From NCBI RefSeq assembly GCF_002532045.1, contig NZ_NWTG01000005.1, forward strand, positions 124,001 to 188,000: a stretch of DNA of 64,000 bases. Reading direction: 5' to 3'. Of this stretch, positions 1 through 9,054 are shown one piece after another. Each line of letters starts with the position of its first letter. The stretch's first letter is position 1. The notes beneath the pieces were generated by a model that saw nothing but the letters and a program-made list of their open reading frames with translations, had not been told where the DNA came from and ran no database searches. Position numbers and translations under genes: made by a program. This DNA comes from Bradyrhizobium sp. C9 (lineage in GTDB: Bacteria > Pseudomonadota > Alphaproteobacteria > Rhizobiales > Xanthobacteraceae).

Positions 1-461
1 ATGAACAGGATCGACGGAGGCACCAGATAGGCCAGGAAGATCAGGCCGCCGACGACGTTGGCGCCCTTGTAGCGCAGCCGCACGATGGCATAGGCCGCGA
101 GCACGCTCGCGATGATCGAGAGCACGGTGGCGCCGATCGCCACGTACATCGTGTTCCAGAGCCAGTGCGGATAATAGCTCTCGAACAGCAGCTTGTGGAT
201 GTGCTTGAAGGTCGGATTCCAGGTCCAGAACGGATTGTACTTGTCGAGGTCGAGCAGCTGGTCATCCGGCTTGATCGCGGTCAGCCCCATCCAATAGAAC
301 GGGAACAGCAGGATGATCACGATGATCGACAGCGGGATGTAGAGCGTCACGATCCGCCGCGGCACCGACTGCAGATAGCTCATGCCCTCGCTGTTGTCGA
401 CGCGCGCCGACGTCGACAGGATGGACTTGAGATCGACCTTTTGGGCAGGAAGATCAGTCAT
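1..461 (-). CDS. Sugar ABC transporter permease, MalG type (3' end beyond window)
   Basis: This is an inner-membrane permease of a family-1 carbohydrate importer. The start at 461 gives MTDLPAQKVDLKSI, then a first membrane segment (about residues 35-55, ending in the FPFYWM signature usual for MalG-type proteins) and a periplasmic stretch before further hydrophobic segments. The frame is still open at base 1, so the C-terminal part, including the EAA loop, lies outside the window. Its start codon overlaps the end of the MalF-type gene (454), so the two are translationally coupled. It is the last visible gene of the operon ATPase, binding protein, permease, permease. Confidence 0.9.
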   Translation of the reverse strand, partial: MTDLPAQKVDLKSILSTSARVDNSEGMSYLQSVPRRIVTLYIPLSIIVIILLFPFYWMGLTAIKPDDQLLDLDKYNPFWTWNPTFKHIHKLLFESYYPHWLWNTMYVAIGATVLSIIASVLAAYAIVRLRYKGANVVGGLIFLAYLVPPSILF

Positions 462-1413
462 TGTTTTCACCCTGTTGCCACTTCCGGCGCTGCAGGCCGA
501 ACCAGGACACCATGATCGCGGCGAGCAGGAACGGGATCATCGCGCTCGAGATCGCAGCGCCCTCGCCCAATTGTCCGGCGATGATCGCGCGCTGGTAGGA
601 CAGCGTCGCCATCAGATGGGTGGCGTTGACCGGGCCGCCGCGGGTCATCGCCCAGATCAACTGGAAGTCGGTGAAGGTGAACAGCACCGAGAACGTCATC
701 ACGACCGCGATGATCGGCGTCAGCAAGGGATAGGTGATGAAGCGGAACATCTGCCAGCGCGAGGCGCCATCGAGCGTCGCCGCCTCGTAGAGCGAAGGCT
801 GCACGGTCTGCAGGCCTGCCAGCAGCGTGATTGCGACGAACGGTACGCCGCGCCAGATATTGGCGAAGATCACGCAGATGCGGGCCCAGGTGGTGTCGCC
901 GAGGAAGTTGATGTTCTGGGTGATCAGGCCGAGCTGCTTCAACGACCAGGAGATGATCGAGAACTGCGAATCGAAGATCCACCAGAACGCCAGCGCCGAC
1001 AGCACGGTCGGCACGATGAACGGGATCAGCACCGCGGCGCGCAGCAGCGCCTTGAACGGCATGCGCTCGTTGAGCAGCAGCGCGAGATAGAGCCCGACCG
1101 CGAACTTCACCGCGCTCGCGATGGAAGTGTAGAGCAGCGTATTGAACACCGACAGCCAGAAGATGGAATCGTCCCACAGCCACTCATAGTTCTCGGTGCC
1201 GATGAAATGACCGACCCGGCCGATGCGGGTGTCGGTGAAGGACAGCCAGACCCCGAGCCCCAGCGGGTAGGCCAGGAAGAAAATCAGGAACGCCATCGCC
1301 GGCAACATGAACCAGAAGCCGAGCCAGTTCTTGTTGTGGCGCAGCTGATCCCAGGCGGTCGCTTCGCGGATTTCGGTCTTCGCACGTCGCGGCGCAAGGG
1401 CGATGTCAGCCAT
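454..1413 (-). CDS. Sugar ABC transporter permease, MalF/UgpA type
   Basis: A 319-residue inner-membrane permease pairing with the MalG-type protein downstream. After a cytoplasmic N-terminus of about 30 residues comes the segment NWLGFWFMLPAMAFLIFF, and five or more further hydrophobic helices follow. The sequence EAATLDGASRWQMF near residue 210 is the EAA loop that contacts the ATPase. Length and topology match the MalF/UgpA/LacF group. The ribosome site before ATG 1413 is weak. The gene lies about 110 bases after the binding-protein stop, with a perfect hairpin between them. The substrate is inferred from the divergent sugar-acid genes and is not shown by this sequence. Confidence 0.93.
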   Translation of the reverse strand: MADIALAPRRAKTEIREATAWDQLRHNKNWLGFWFMLPAMAFLIFFLAYPLGLGVWLSFTDTRIGRVGHFIGTENYEWLWDDSIFWLSVFNTLLYTSIASAVKFAVGLYLALLLNERMPFKALLRAAVLIPFIVPTVLSALAFWWIFDSQFSIISWSLKQLGLITQNINFLGDTTWARICVIFANIWRGVPFVAITLLAGLQTVQPSLYEAATLDGASRWQMFRFITYPLLTPIIAVVMTFSVLFTFTDFQLIWAMTRGGPVNATHLMATLSYQRAIIAGQLGEGAAISSAMIPFLLAAIMVSWFGLQRRKWQQGENND

Positions 1414-1486
1414 AGGCGATGTCCCGATTGCTCAAAGGATTGAGCATGACTACGCAATATTCCAGTGATGGCATTCCAACGATAGC

Positions 1487-1511
1487 GCGGGCGGCGGTTC
1501 TCGCCGCCCGC
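1487..1511 (-). promoter_or_regulatory. Intercistronic hairpin after the sugar-binding protein gene
   Basis: Perfect inverted repeat with ten-base arms (GCGGGCGGCG and CGCCGCCCGC) and a five-base loop, beginning 11 bases after the binding-protein stop. No T-run follows in the gene direction, so it looks like an mRNA-stabilising or partial attenuation hairpin rather than a full terminator. Such hairpins commonly follow binding-protein genes, which need more product than their permeases. Confidence 0.6.
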
Positions 1512-1521
1512 GACCATCACA

Positions 1522-2841
1522 TCAGCGATAGATCCGCTTCAGCTGCCGCTCGGCTTCCGCCATCGCGGTCTTGCCGTCCTTGGCGCCGGTGCAGTAGTTC
1601 GCGAACATGTCGACCACGATGAAGTCGGCGATCGCGGTGGCCGCCTTCTCGCCCGGCGTGCCGATGCCGGAAGCCGGCAGCGCGCGCTTCGAGGCCTGGC
1701 CGAACACCGCGTTCTTCGGGTCGGCCGTCCAGACCGGCGCGGTGTCGTAGGCGTTGAGCGTGTGGGTGAGATACCCCCGCGCGCCCGATAGCCACTTCTC
1801 GAAATTCTCCTTCTCCAGCATGTAGGCGATGAACGCCTTAGCCGCATTCGGATATTTGCAGAAGTTGAAGGCAAGGATCGGAACCGCGAGCTGCAGCTCG
1901 GTCGGCTTGCCGATCGGGCCGACCGGCCACAGTGCGTGGTCGATGTCTTCGGCGAGCTCCTTCTTGCTCGGGTCGTCCTTGGCCGCGACGTAGATCGAGA
2001 TGCCGTTCGAGGTCAGGTACAATTCGCCCGAGAGGAACGCCTTGTTGTTGGAGGAGTCGTTCCAGGATGCGACGCCTGGAATGAAGGTATCAGACAGCGC
2101 CTTGGCGTATTCCAGCGCCTTCATCGTCTCCGGCGAGTTGATGATGACCTTGTCGTCCTTGTCGACGGTCCAGCCGTTGAAGCCCCAGAGGATGTTGTGC
2201 ACCCAGGCATTGGCGTCGCCGGTGGCGTGGCCGAGCGCGAAGCCGGCCGGCGTGTTGTTCTTCTTCAGCGCCTTGCAGAGTTCGAGATAGGCCGGGAAGT
2301 CGGACGGCACCTGCTTGAAGCCGGCCTTCTCGACCGCCGACTTGCGATAGGTCAGATAGCCGCCGATGGTCGCGACGGGAATGCCGAGCCAGTCATCGCC
2401 CTGCTTGCAGGTCTTGGCTGCGGCCTCGGTCCAGCCGCCGTACTTCTTGCCGAGATAATCGGCAACGTCGTTCATCTTGAGGACCTTGGTCGGGAACAGC
2501 TGCGGCAGCGTGTGCAGGCCCCAGGCAAGGTCGAGACCCGAGCCGGTATTGGCGGCGACCGAGGCCTTCGGCTGCACGTCCTCGAAGGACTCGCTGAACA
2601 CGTTCATCTCGGTGCCGGTTGCCGCCTTGAAAGCCGCCACCATGGCATTGAAGGCATCGTCTTCCGCGGGCACGAAGCGCTTCCAGCGCATCACGGTGAG
2701 CTTGGCGCCGGGCTCCACCTTCCAGGGCGCGGTCTGCGCCCAGGCCTTGGCGAAGTCAAACAGCGCCGGCCCGGTCAGCATCCCGGTTGCGGCCAGCGCG
2801 GTGCCGCCCTGAAGTAGCGAACGGCGAGTAAAATCGTGCAT
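1522..2841 (-). CDS. Sugar ABC transporter substrate-binding protein, family 1
   Basis: Periplasmic binding protein of 439 residues. I chose ATG 2841 because GGGAGGAAGG lies just upstream; an in-frame start five codons earlier lacks this. The N-terminus MHDFTRRSLLQGGTALAA has a twin-arginine motif (TRRSLL) and a hydrophobic core ending near AKAWAQ, so export by Tat is likely. The body has the usual family-1 features (NTGSGLDLAWG, a GIPVATIGGYLTYRKSAVEKAG lobe-1 segment and a C-terminal AxKAFIAYML helix). It is the second gene of the importer operon. The ligand cannot be read from sequence; a sugar or polyol feeding the divergent dehydratase pathway is inferred. Confidence 0.92.
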   Translation of the reverse strand: MHDFTRRSLLQGGTALAATGMLTGPALFDFAKAWAQTAPWKVEPGAKLTVMRWKRFVPAEDDAFNAMVAAFKAATGTEMNVFSESFEDVQPKASVAANTGSGLDLAWGLHTLPQLFPTKVLKMNDVADYLGKKYGGWTEAAAKTCKQGDDWLGIPVATIGGYLTYRKSAVEKAGFKQVPSDFPAYLELCKALKKNNTPAGFALGHATGDANAWVHNILWGFNGWTVDKDDKVIINSPETMKALEYAKALSDTFIPGVASWNDSSNNKAFLSGELYLTSNGISIYVAAKDDPSKKELAEDIDHALWPVGPIGKPTELQLAVPILAFNFCKYPNAAKAFIAYMLEKENFEKWLSGARGYLTHTLNAYDTAPVWTADPKNAVFGQASKRALPASGIGTPGEKAATAIADFIVVDMFANYCTGAKDGKTAMAEAERQLKRIYR

Positions 2842-2919
2842 CGTCCTTCCTCCCAATTGACTGTGTTTTTCTTGTTTTTGATCTGGCCTGTTGGTCGGCC
2901 ATTCAGATCGATCAGTCGG

Positions 2920-3981
<1,062 letters not shown>

Positions 3982-4109
3982 CCACTTCCCTCCCTCAAGT
4001 TCCCGACGGCGTACGACGAGTGCCGCCACCGCTCTGTTTTGTTCCGGCCACGCTGGGTACGCGGCTCCGTTGGACTTGCGTTATTGTCCGCAGTTTATCT
4101 GGTTTTGGC

Positions 4110-4121
4110 AATCGTTCGATT
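4110..4121. promoter_or_regulatory. Palindrome AATCGTTCGATT in the divergent promoter
   Basis: Perfect inverted repeat with five-base arms and a TT centre, between the ABC operon and the LacI gene and 20 bases from the CG-centred palindrome. It could be a second operator or part of the ABC promoter. Short palindromes of this size arise by chance, so confidence is low. Confidence 0.3.
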
Positions 4122-4131
4122 AGCAATCGCT

Positions 4132-4145
4132 TGGTAGCGCTGTCA
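4132..4145. promoter_or_regulatory. LacI-type operator upstream of the regulator gene
   Basis: TGGTAGCGCTGTCA, a CG-centred imperfect palindrome as expected for LacI-family operators. It lies 42 bases before the LacI start and in the promoter region shared with the sugar ABC operon. The first nine bases recur exactly at 5265, before the dehydratase gene, which supports a shared regulator. Confidence 0.6.
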
Positions 4146-4187
4146 ATATCGGTTTGTCTGCGACGAACGTCGTGATATGAGCGGCAA

Positions 4188-5216
4188 ATGGCCCGAAAAC
4201 ATATCACGCCAGGCAAGATCCGGCTCGCCGAAGTCGCGAAGCTTGCCGGCGTCAGTCCGATTACGGCCTCGCGCTTCTTCAGGAATCCGGACGCACTCTC
4301 GGCCGGCAAGCGCGCCCGGGTCGAGAGTGCGGCAAAAGAACTCGGCTACGTGCCCAATCTCGCGGCACGCGCGCTTGCGTCGCAGCGCACCGAAGTGATC
4401 GGTGTCCTGATCCCGTCGCTGACCAACAATGTGTTCGCCGACGTGCTGCGCGGCATCTATGACGCGCTCGATGGCAGCCGCTACAGCATTCAGCTCGCCA
4501 ACACCCGCTACAGCATCCTGCAGGAAGAGCGCCTGCTGCGTCTTTTTCTGGCACAGAAGCCGGCCGGGCTGATCATCACCGGCATCAACCAGACCGCCGA
4601 TTCCCGCCGTGTCATGGAGGCAGTGGATTGCCCGATCGTGCAAATCATGGAGGTCGGCCCCTCGCCGATCGACATGATGATCGGATTCTCGCATTTTGAC
4701 GCGGCAAAAGCCGCGATCGCTCACCTCCTTGCGCAGGGCTACCGGCGGATCGGCTTCCTCGGCGCGCGAATGGATCCGCGGGTGCAGCGGCGGCTTGACG
4801 GCTATCGCGCCGCGATGACCGAGGCCGCCCTGTTTGATCCGCAGCTCATCGTCACCACGGCGATACCGACCTCGGTGACGCTGGGCGGGACGCTGTTTGC
4901 CGACCTGCTCGCCAAGGCGCCCGACATCGACGCGGTGTTCTGCGTTAATGACGACCTTGCACTCGGCGCGCTGTTCGAATGCAAGCGTCGCCACATGGCG
5001 GTGCCGGAGCAGATGGCGATCGTCGGCTTCAACGACCTCGAATTCATGGCATCGAGCGAGCCGACGCTGAGCAGCGTGCGCACCAATCGCTACGAAATGG
5101 GCAGAAACGCTGCCATGATGGTGATCGAAACGCTGGAAGGACGCCGCCCCGCCGAGCCCGTTGTCGATCTGGGCTTCAGCGTCATGGAACGCCAGAGTTC
5201 GGCACGACGCAGCTGA
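4188..5216 (+). CDS. LacI family transcriptional regulator
   Basis: A 342-residue repressor. The N-terminal helix-turn-helix (about residues 11-35, RLAEVAKLAGVSPITASRFF) is followed by the hinge-helix region (VPNLAARALASQRTEVIGVLIPSL), where the conserved leucine inserts into a CG-centred operator. Residues 65-340 form the periplasmic-binding-protein-like effector domain, including the FNDLEFM and L-S-S-V-R-T motifs near the C-terminus. It sits between the divergent sugar importer and the downstream dehydratase/SDR genes. Matching palindromes at 4132 and 5265 make it the probable local regulator of both. The effector is likely a sugar or pathway intermediate (inferred). Confidence 0.95.
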   Translation: MARKHITPGKIRLAEVAKLAGVSPITASRFFRNPDALSAGKRARVESAAKELGYVPNLAARALASQRTEVIGVLIPSLTNNVFADVLRGIYDALDGSRYSIQLANTRYSILQEERLLRLFLAQKPAGLIITGINQTADSRRVMEAVDCPIVQIMEVGPSPIDMMIGFSHFDAAKAAIAHLLAQGYRRIGFLGARMDPRVQRRLDGYRAAMTEAALFDPQLIVTTAIPTSVTLGGTLFADLLAKAPDIDAVFCVNDDLALGALFECKRRHMAVPEQMAIVGFNDLEFMASSEPTLSSVRTNRYEMGRNAAMMVIETLEGRRPAEPVVDLGFSVMERQSSARRS

Positions 5217-5264
5217 CATCCGCCCGACACCAGCCCGTCATAAGACACGCAAAAAATGACAAAA

Positions 5265-5278
5265 TGGTAGCGCAACCA
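5265..5278. promoter_or_regulatory. LacI-type operator upstream of the dehydratase gene
   Basis: TGGTAGCGCAACCA is a near-perfect CG-centred palindrome, 13 of 14 bases of the ideal TGGTAGCGCTACCA. It lies 165 bases before the dehydratase start and shares nine consecutive bases with the site at 4132. I infer binding by the LacI protein encoded at 4188. Confidence 0.65.
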
Positions 5279-5429
5279 AGTCCCTTCAACTAAGGTCCAA
5301 TCCATCCACCGAAACACCCGTGCGTGATCGTCGAGGTTTGTAGTGCGCGACGATTTGCGCAAGGTAGAACAGAGTTGAACCAGAGCCCTTGAATGGGCCC
5401 ATCAAAAGTTTGCATTGCGGGAGAAACCA

Positions 5430-7268
5430 ATGACAAAACCCCACACCAACGGGCACAGCGCCGCAGGCGAGACCAACAAGGGCAAGGGCCGCAGGCTCCG
5501 CTCCCAGGAATGGTTCGACAACCCGCACAATCCGGGCATGACCGCGCTCTATCTCGAGCGCTACCTGAACTACGGCCTGACCCGCGAGGAATTGCAGTCG
5601 GGCAAGCCGATCATCGGCATCGCCCAGACCGGCAATGACCTGTCGCCCTGCAACAGGCATCACCTCGAGCTCGCGCATCGCGTCCGCGAGGGCATCCGCG
5701 CCGCTGGCGGCATCGCCATGGAGTTTCCAACCCATCCGATCCAGGAGACCGGCAAGCGCCCAACCGCGGCGCTCGACCGTAACCTCGCCTATCTCGGCTT
5801 GGTCGAGATCCTGTTCGGCTATCCGCTCGACGGCGTCGTGCTGACCACCGGCTGCGACAAGACCACACCGGCCTGCATGATGGCGGCCGCGACCGTCAAC
5901 CTGCCGGCGATCGTGCTGTCGGGCGGCCCGATGCTGAACGGCTGGCACGAGGGCCAGCGCACCGGCTCCGGCACGGTGGTCTGGAAGGCGCGCGAGCGAC
6001 TCGCCGCGGGCGAGATCGACTATGAGCAGTTCATCGAGATCGTGGCCTCCTCGGCGCCCTCGGTCGGCCATTGCAACACCATGGGCACCGCCTCGACGAT
6101 GAACTCGCTCGCCGAGGCGCTCGGCTTCTCGCTGCCGGGCTGCGCGGCGATCCCGGCGCCCTATCGCGAGCGCGGCCAGATCGCCTACGAGACCGGCAAG
6201 CGCATCGTCGACATGGTCTGGGACGACCTCAAGCCGTCGGACTTCCTGACCCGCGAGGCGTTCGAGAACTGCATCGTGGTCAACTCCGCGATCGGCGGCT
6301 CGACCAATGCGCCGATCCACATCAATGCGCTGGCGCGCCATGTCGGCGTCGAGCTGTCGATCGACGACTGGCAGAAATACGGCCACGACGTGCCGCTGCT
6401 GGTCAACATGCAGCCGGCGGGCTTCTATCTCGGCGAGGAATATCACCGCGCCGGCGGCGTGCCCTCGGTGGTGCGCGAGTTGATCAAGCACAAGCGCATC
6501 CACGAAGGCGCCCTCACCGTCAACGGCCGCACCATGGGCGAGAATTGCAAGGAAGCGCCGAAGCCCGACGGCGACGTGATCTGGGGCTACGACAAGCCGC
6601 TGGTGAAAGACGCCGGCTTCCTGGTCTTGCGCGGCAATCTCTTCGATTCCGCGATCATGAAGACCAGCGTGATCTCGAAGGAATTCCGCGACCGCTATCT
6701 GTCCAACCCGAAGGACCTCAACGCCTTCGAGGGCCGCGCCGTCGTGTTCGAGGGCCCGGAAGACTATCACGCGCGGATCGAGGATTCCGCGCTCGACATC
6801 GACGAGCACTGCATCCTGTTCATCCGCGGCACCGGCCCGATCGGCTATCCCGGCGGCGCCGAGGTGGTGAACATGCAGCCGCCGGCGGCGCTGATCAAAC
6901 GCGGCATCCTGTCCCTGCCCTGCATCGGCGACGGCCGGCAGTCCGGCACCTCGGGCTCGCCCTCGATCCTCAACGCCTCGCCGGAAGCGGCGGCCGACGG
7001 CGGGCTCGCGATCCTGAGGAGCGGCGACAAGGTGCGTATCGACCTCAACAAGGGCAGCGCCAACATCATGATCTCCGAGGATGAGCTGCGCACCCGCCGC
7101 GCCGAGCTGAAGGCCAAGGGCGGCTTCCCGCACCCGGCCAACCAGACGCCGTGGCAGGAGCTCTACCGCCAGACCGTCGGCCAGCACGCCACCGGCGCCT
7201 GCCTCGAGCTCGCGACGCGCTACCACGACATTGCCGGCAAGGTCGGCGTGGCGCGGGACAATCACTGA
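5430..7268 (+). CDS. Sugar-acid dehydratase, IlvD/Edd family (xylonate dehydratase-like)
   Basis: A 612-residue iron-sulfur dehydratase converting a sugar acid to its 2-keto-3-deoxy derivative. ATG 5430 follows GGGAGAAACC; an in-frame start five codons earlier is less well placed. The N-terminus ([20 protein letters not shown]) and overall pattern resemble xylonate dehydratase XylD of Caulobacter. Cluster cysteines are visible at about C74 (LSPCNRHH), C142 (TTGCDKTTP) and C215 ([10 protein letters not shown]). The C-terminal [12 protein letters not shown] and [15 protein letters not shown] segments are family hallmarks. Xylonate, arabinonate or fuconate are all possible substrates. It is followed by two SDR genes and probably controlled by the upstream LacI protein. 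Confidence 0.93.
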   Translation: MTKPHTNGHSAAGETNKGKGRRLRSQEWFDNPHNPGMTALYLERYLNYGLTREELQSGKPIIGIAQTGNDLSPCNRHHLELAHRVREGIRAAGGIAMEFPTHPIQETGKRPTAALDRNLAYLGLVEILFGYPLDGVVLTTGCDKTTPACMMAAATVNLPAIVLSGGPMLNGWHEGQRTGSGTVVWKARERLAAGEIDYEQFIEIVASSAPSVGHCNTMGTASTMNSLAEALGFSLPGCAAIPAPYRERGQIAYETGKRIVDMVWDDLKPSDFLTREAFENCIVVNSAIGGSTNAPIHINALARHVGVELSIDDWQKYGHDVPLLVNMQPAGFYLGEEYHRAGGVPSVVRELIKHKRIHEGALTVNGRTMGENCKEAPKPDGDVIWGYDKPLVKDAGFLVLRGNLFDSAIMKTSVISKEFRDRYLSNPKDLNAFEGRAVVFEGPEDYHARIEDSALDIDEHCILFIRGTGPIGYPGGAEVVNMQPPAALIKRGILSLPCIGDGRQSGTSGSPSILNASPEAAADGGLAILRSGDKVRIDLNKGSANIMISEDELRTRRAELKAKGGFPHPANQTPWQELYRQTVGQHATGACLELATRYHDIAGKVGVARDNH

Positions 7269-7278
7269 TCTGCAGGAC

Positions 7279-7352
7279 CGTCATTGCCGGGCTTGACCCG
7301 GCAATCCATCGCTCTTCGAAAGATGGACGCGCGGGTCAAGCCGCGCATGGCA
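7279..7352. repeat. Palindromic repeat element, RPE-like (copy 1)
   Basis: Two hairpins in a dispersed-repeat layout: TGCCGGG-CTTGA-CCCGGCA at 7285-7303 and GCGCGG-GTCAAG-CCGCGC at 7329-7346, joined by CCATC/GATGG arms. The GGGCTTGACCCG core is typical of repeats scattered between genes in Bradyrhizobium and Rhodopseudomonas. It lies between the dehydratase and the first SDR gene and could affect mRNA stability. Confidence 0.65.
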
Positions 7353-7386
7353 GCAAAAAACATACGAGAACCGAAGGAAGAAACGC

Positions 7387-8118
7387 ATGTCCAATCGACT
7401 GAAGGGAAAGCGCGCCGTCGTCACCGCCGCGGCGGCAGGTATCGGGCGCGCATGCGCGATCGCATTCGCGCGTGAAGGCGCCACCGTGATCGCCACCGAC
7501 ATCAACGAAAGCGGCATCGCCAGCCTCGGCAAGGACGGCATCGCCGAGACCGCCCGGCTCGACGTTCGCAGCACCGCCGACGTCAACGATTTCGCCAAGC
7601 GCGTCGGCAAGATCGACATCCTGCTTAATGCGGCAGGCTTCGTGCATCACGGCACCATTCTGGAATGCTCAGACGAAGACTTCGACTTCTCGTTCGATCT
7701 CAACGTCAAATCCATGCACCGGACCATCAAGGCGTTTCTGCCTGCGATGCTGGCGGGCGGCGGCGGCAGCATCGTCAACATTTCGTCCTGCGCGGCGTTG
7801 CGGCCGCCGGCCAACCGTTATGTCTACAGCGCGTCGAAGGCGGCAGTTTCGCTGCTCACGCGCGCGGTTGCGCTCGACTTCATCACTCAGGGCGTCCGCT
7901 GCAACAGCATCTGCCCGGGTACCGTGGAAACGCCTTCGATGCTTGATCGCGCCGCTGCGGCAGGCCCGGACGGACGCGAAAAGTTCGTCGCTCGCCAGAA
8001 GATGGGCCGGCTCGGCACCGCCGAGGAAATCGCCGCTATGGCGGTCTACCTTGCAAGCGACGAGGCCGCATTCACGACCGGCGTCGACATGGTCGTCGAC
8101 GGCGGCTTCATGCTGTGA
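7387..8118 (+). CDS. SDR family dehydrogenase, DHRS6 / 2-keto-3-deoxy-L-fuconate dehydrogenase-like
   Basis: A 243-residue classical short-chain dehydrogenase, ATG preceded by GAAGGAAGAAACGC. The nucleotide-binding motif is TAAAAGIG (residues 13-20) instead of the usual TGxxxGIG, a variant shared with the DHRS6/BDH2 group; the segment NAAGFVHHGT is also characteristic. Catalytic residues are Ser near 133, Tyr147 and Lys151 (YSASK). DHRS6-like bacterial proteins include 2-keto-3-deoxy-L-fuconate dehydrogenases, which fits the upstream dehydratase whose product would be a 2-keto-3-deoxy sugar acid. Exact substrate is uncertain. Probably cotranscribed with the dehydratase despite the repeat between them. 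Confidence 0.9.
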   Translation: MSNRLKGKRAVVTAAAAGIGRACAIAFAREGATVIATDINESGIASLGKDGIAETARLDVRSTADVNDFAKRVGKIDILLNAAGFVHHGTILECSDEDFDFSFDLNVKSMHRTIKAFLPAMLAGGGGSIVNISSCAALRPPANRYVYSASKAAVSLLTRAVALDFITQGVRCNSICPGTVETPSMLDRAAAAGPDGREKFVARQKMGRLGTAEEIAAMAVYLASDEAAFTTGVDMVVDGGFML

Positions 8119-8119
8119 T

Positions 8120-8266
8120 CTCGACCTCTCCCCGCCCTTCTGCGGGGAGCGGTCGGAAGCGAAGCTTCCGGGTGAGGGGCGAGGCACAATACCTCCGCAC
8201 CAGTATGTGGAGACAACCCCTCACCCCACCCCTCTCCCCGCAAGTGCGGGGCGAGGGAGCAGAACG
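8120..8266. repeat. Palindromic repeat element, CTCCCCGC type
   Basis: Complex intergenic repeat between the two SDR genes. Hairpins are CTCCCCGC/GCGGGGAG at 8128-8149, GGAAGC/GCTTCC around 8154-8170, and a second CTCCCCGC-aagt-GCGGGG near 8236-8255. The GGTGAGGGGC and CCCTCACCCC blocks pair across the element. This arrangement is a common interspersed repeat in Bradyrhizobiaceae. No coding potential. Confidence 0.65.
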
Positions 8267-8307
8267 TCCGTGCGGCCGCACCGAGGAAACGTCAAAGGAC
8301 CAAAGCA

Positions 8308-9054
8308 ATGAACAAGATCGATCTCAACGACCGCTGCGCCGTCGTCACCGGCGGCGCGCAAGGGTTCGGCCGCGCCATCACCGAGCGCTTCGTTGCATCC
8401 GGCGCCAGGGTCGCGATCTGGGACTTCGACCAGCCGCTGGCAGAGAAGACCGCGCGGGCAATCGGCGAGAACGTGATCGCAATCAAGACCGACGTCACCG
8501 ATCCCGCTGCGGTCGACGCCGCACGCGATCAGACGCTGCGGGCATTCGGCAAGATCGACATCCTCGTCAACAACGCCGGCATCACCGGAGCCAACAAGCC
8601 GGTATGGGAGACCGAGCTCGACGATTGGCGCAGGGTGATGCGCATCAATCTCGAGGGACCCTTCATCTGCTGTAAGGCGATCGTGCCGACCATGATCGGC
8701 CAGAAATACGGCCGCATCGTCAACATCGCCTCGGTCGCCGGAAAGGAAGGCAATCCGAACGCCGCGCATTATTCCTCGTCGAAGGCCGGCCTGATCGCAC
8801 TGACGAAATCGCTCGGCAAGGAGCTCGCGCAGCACGACATCCTGGTCAACGCGGTGACGCCGGCCGCGGCGAAGACCGCGATCTTCGACCAGATGACGCA
8901 AGCGCACATCGACTTCATGCTGTCGAAGATTCCGAAGGCCCGCTTCGTGCAGGTCGAGGAGCTGGCCTCGATGGTGGCGTGGCTGGCCTCAGAGGATTGC
9001 GCGTTCTCGACCGGCGCGGTGTTCGACATCTCCGGCGGCCGGGCGACGTACTAA
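8308..9054 (+). CDS. SDR family oxidoreductase (FabG-like; possible sugar dehydrogenase)
   Basis: A 248-residue classical SDR with cofactor motif TGGAQGFG (14-21), NNAG (88-91), Ser142, Tyr155 and Lys159 (YSSSK), and the C-terminal DISGGRATY. It resembles 3-oxoacyl-ACP reductase/sugar dehydrogenase-type SDRs. Next to a sugar-acid dehydratase, a sugar 1-dehydrogenase or second keto-acid dehydrogenase role is more likely than fatty acid synthesis, but this is inference. Its stop codon overlaps the stop of the convergent LysR gene (shared bases in CTAA), so there is no terminator space between them. Confidence 0.88.
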   Translation: MNKIDLNDRCAVVTGGAQGFGRAITERFVASGARVAIWDFDQPLAEKTARAIGENVIAIKTDVTDPAAVDAARDQTLRAFGKIDILVNNAGITGANKPVWETELDDWRRVMRINLEGPFICCKAIVPTMIGQKYGRIVNIASVAGKEGNPNAAHYSSSKAGLIALTKSLGKELAQHDILVNAVTPAAAKTAIFDQMTQAHIDFMLSKIPKARFVQVEELASMVAWLASEDCAFSTGAVFDISGGRATY

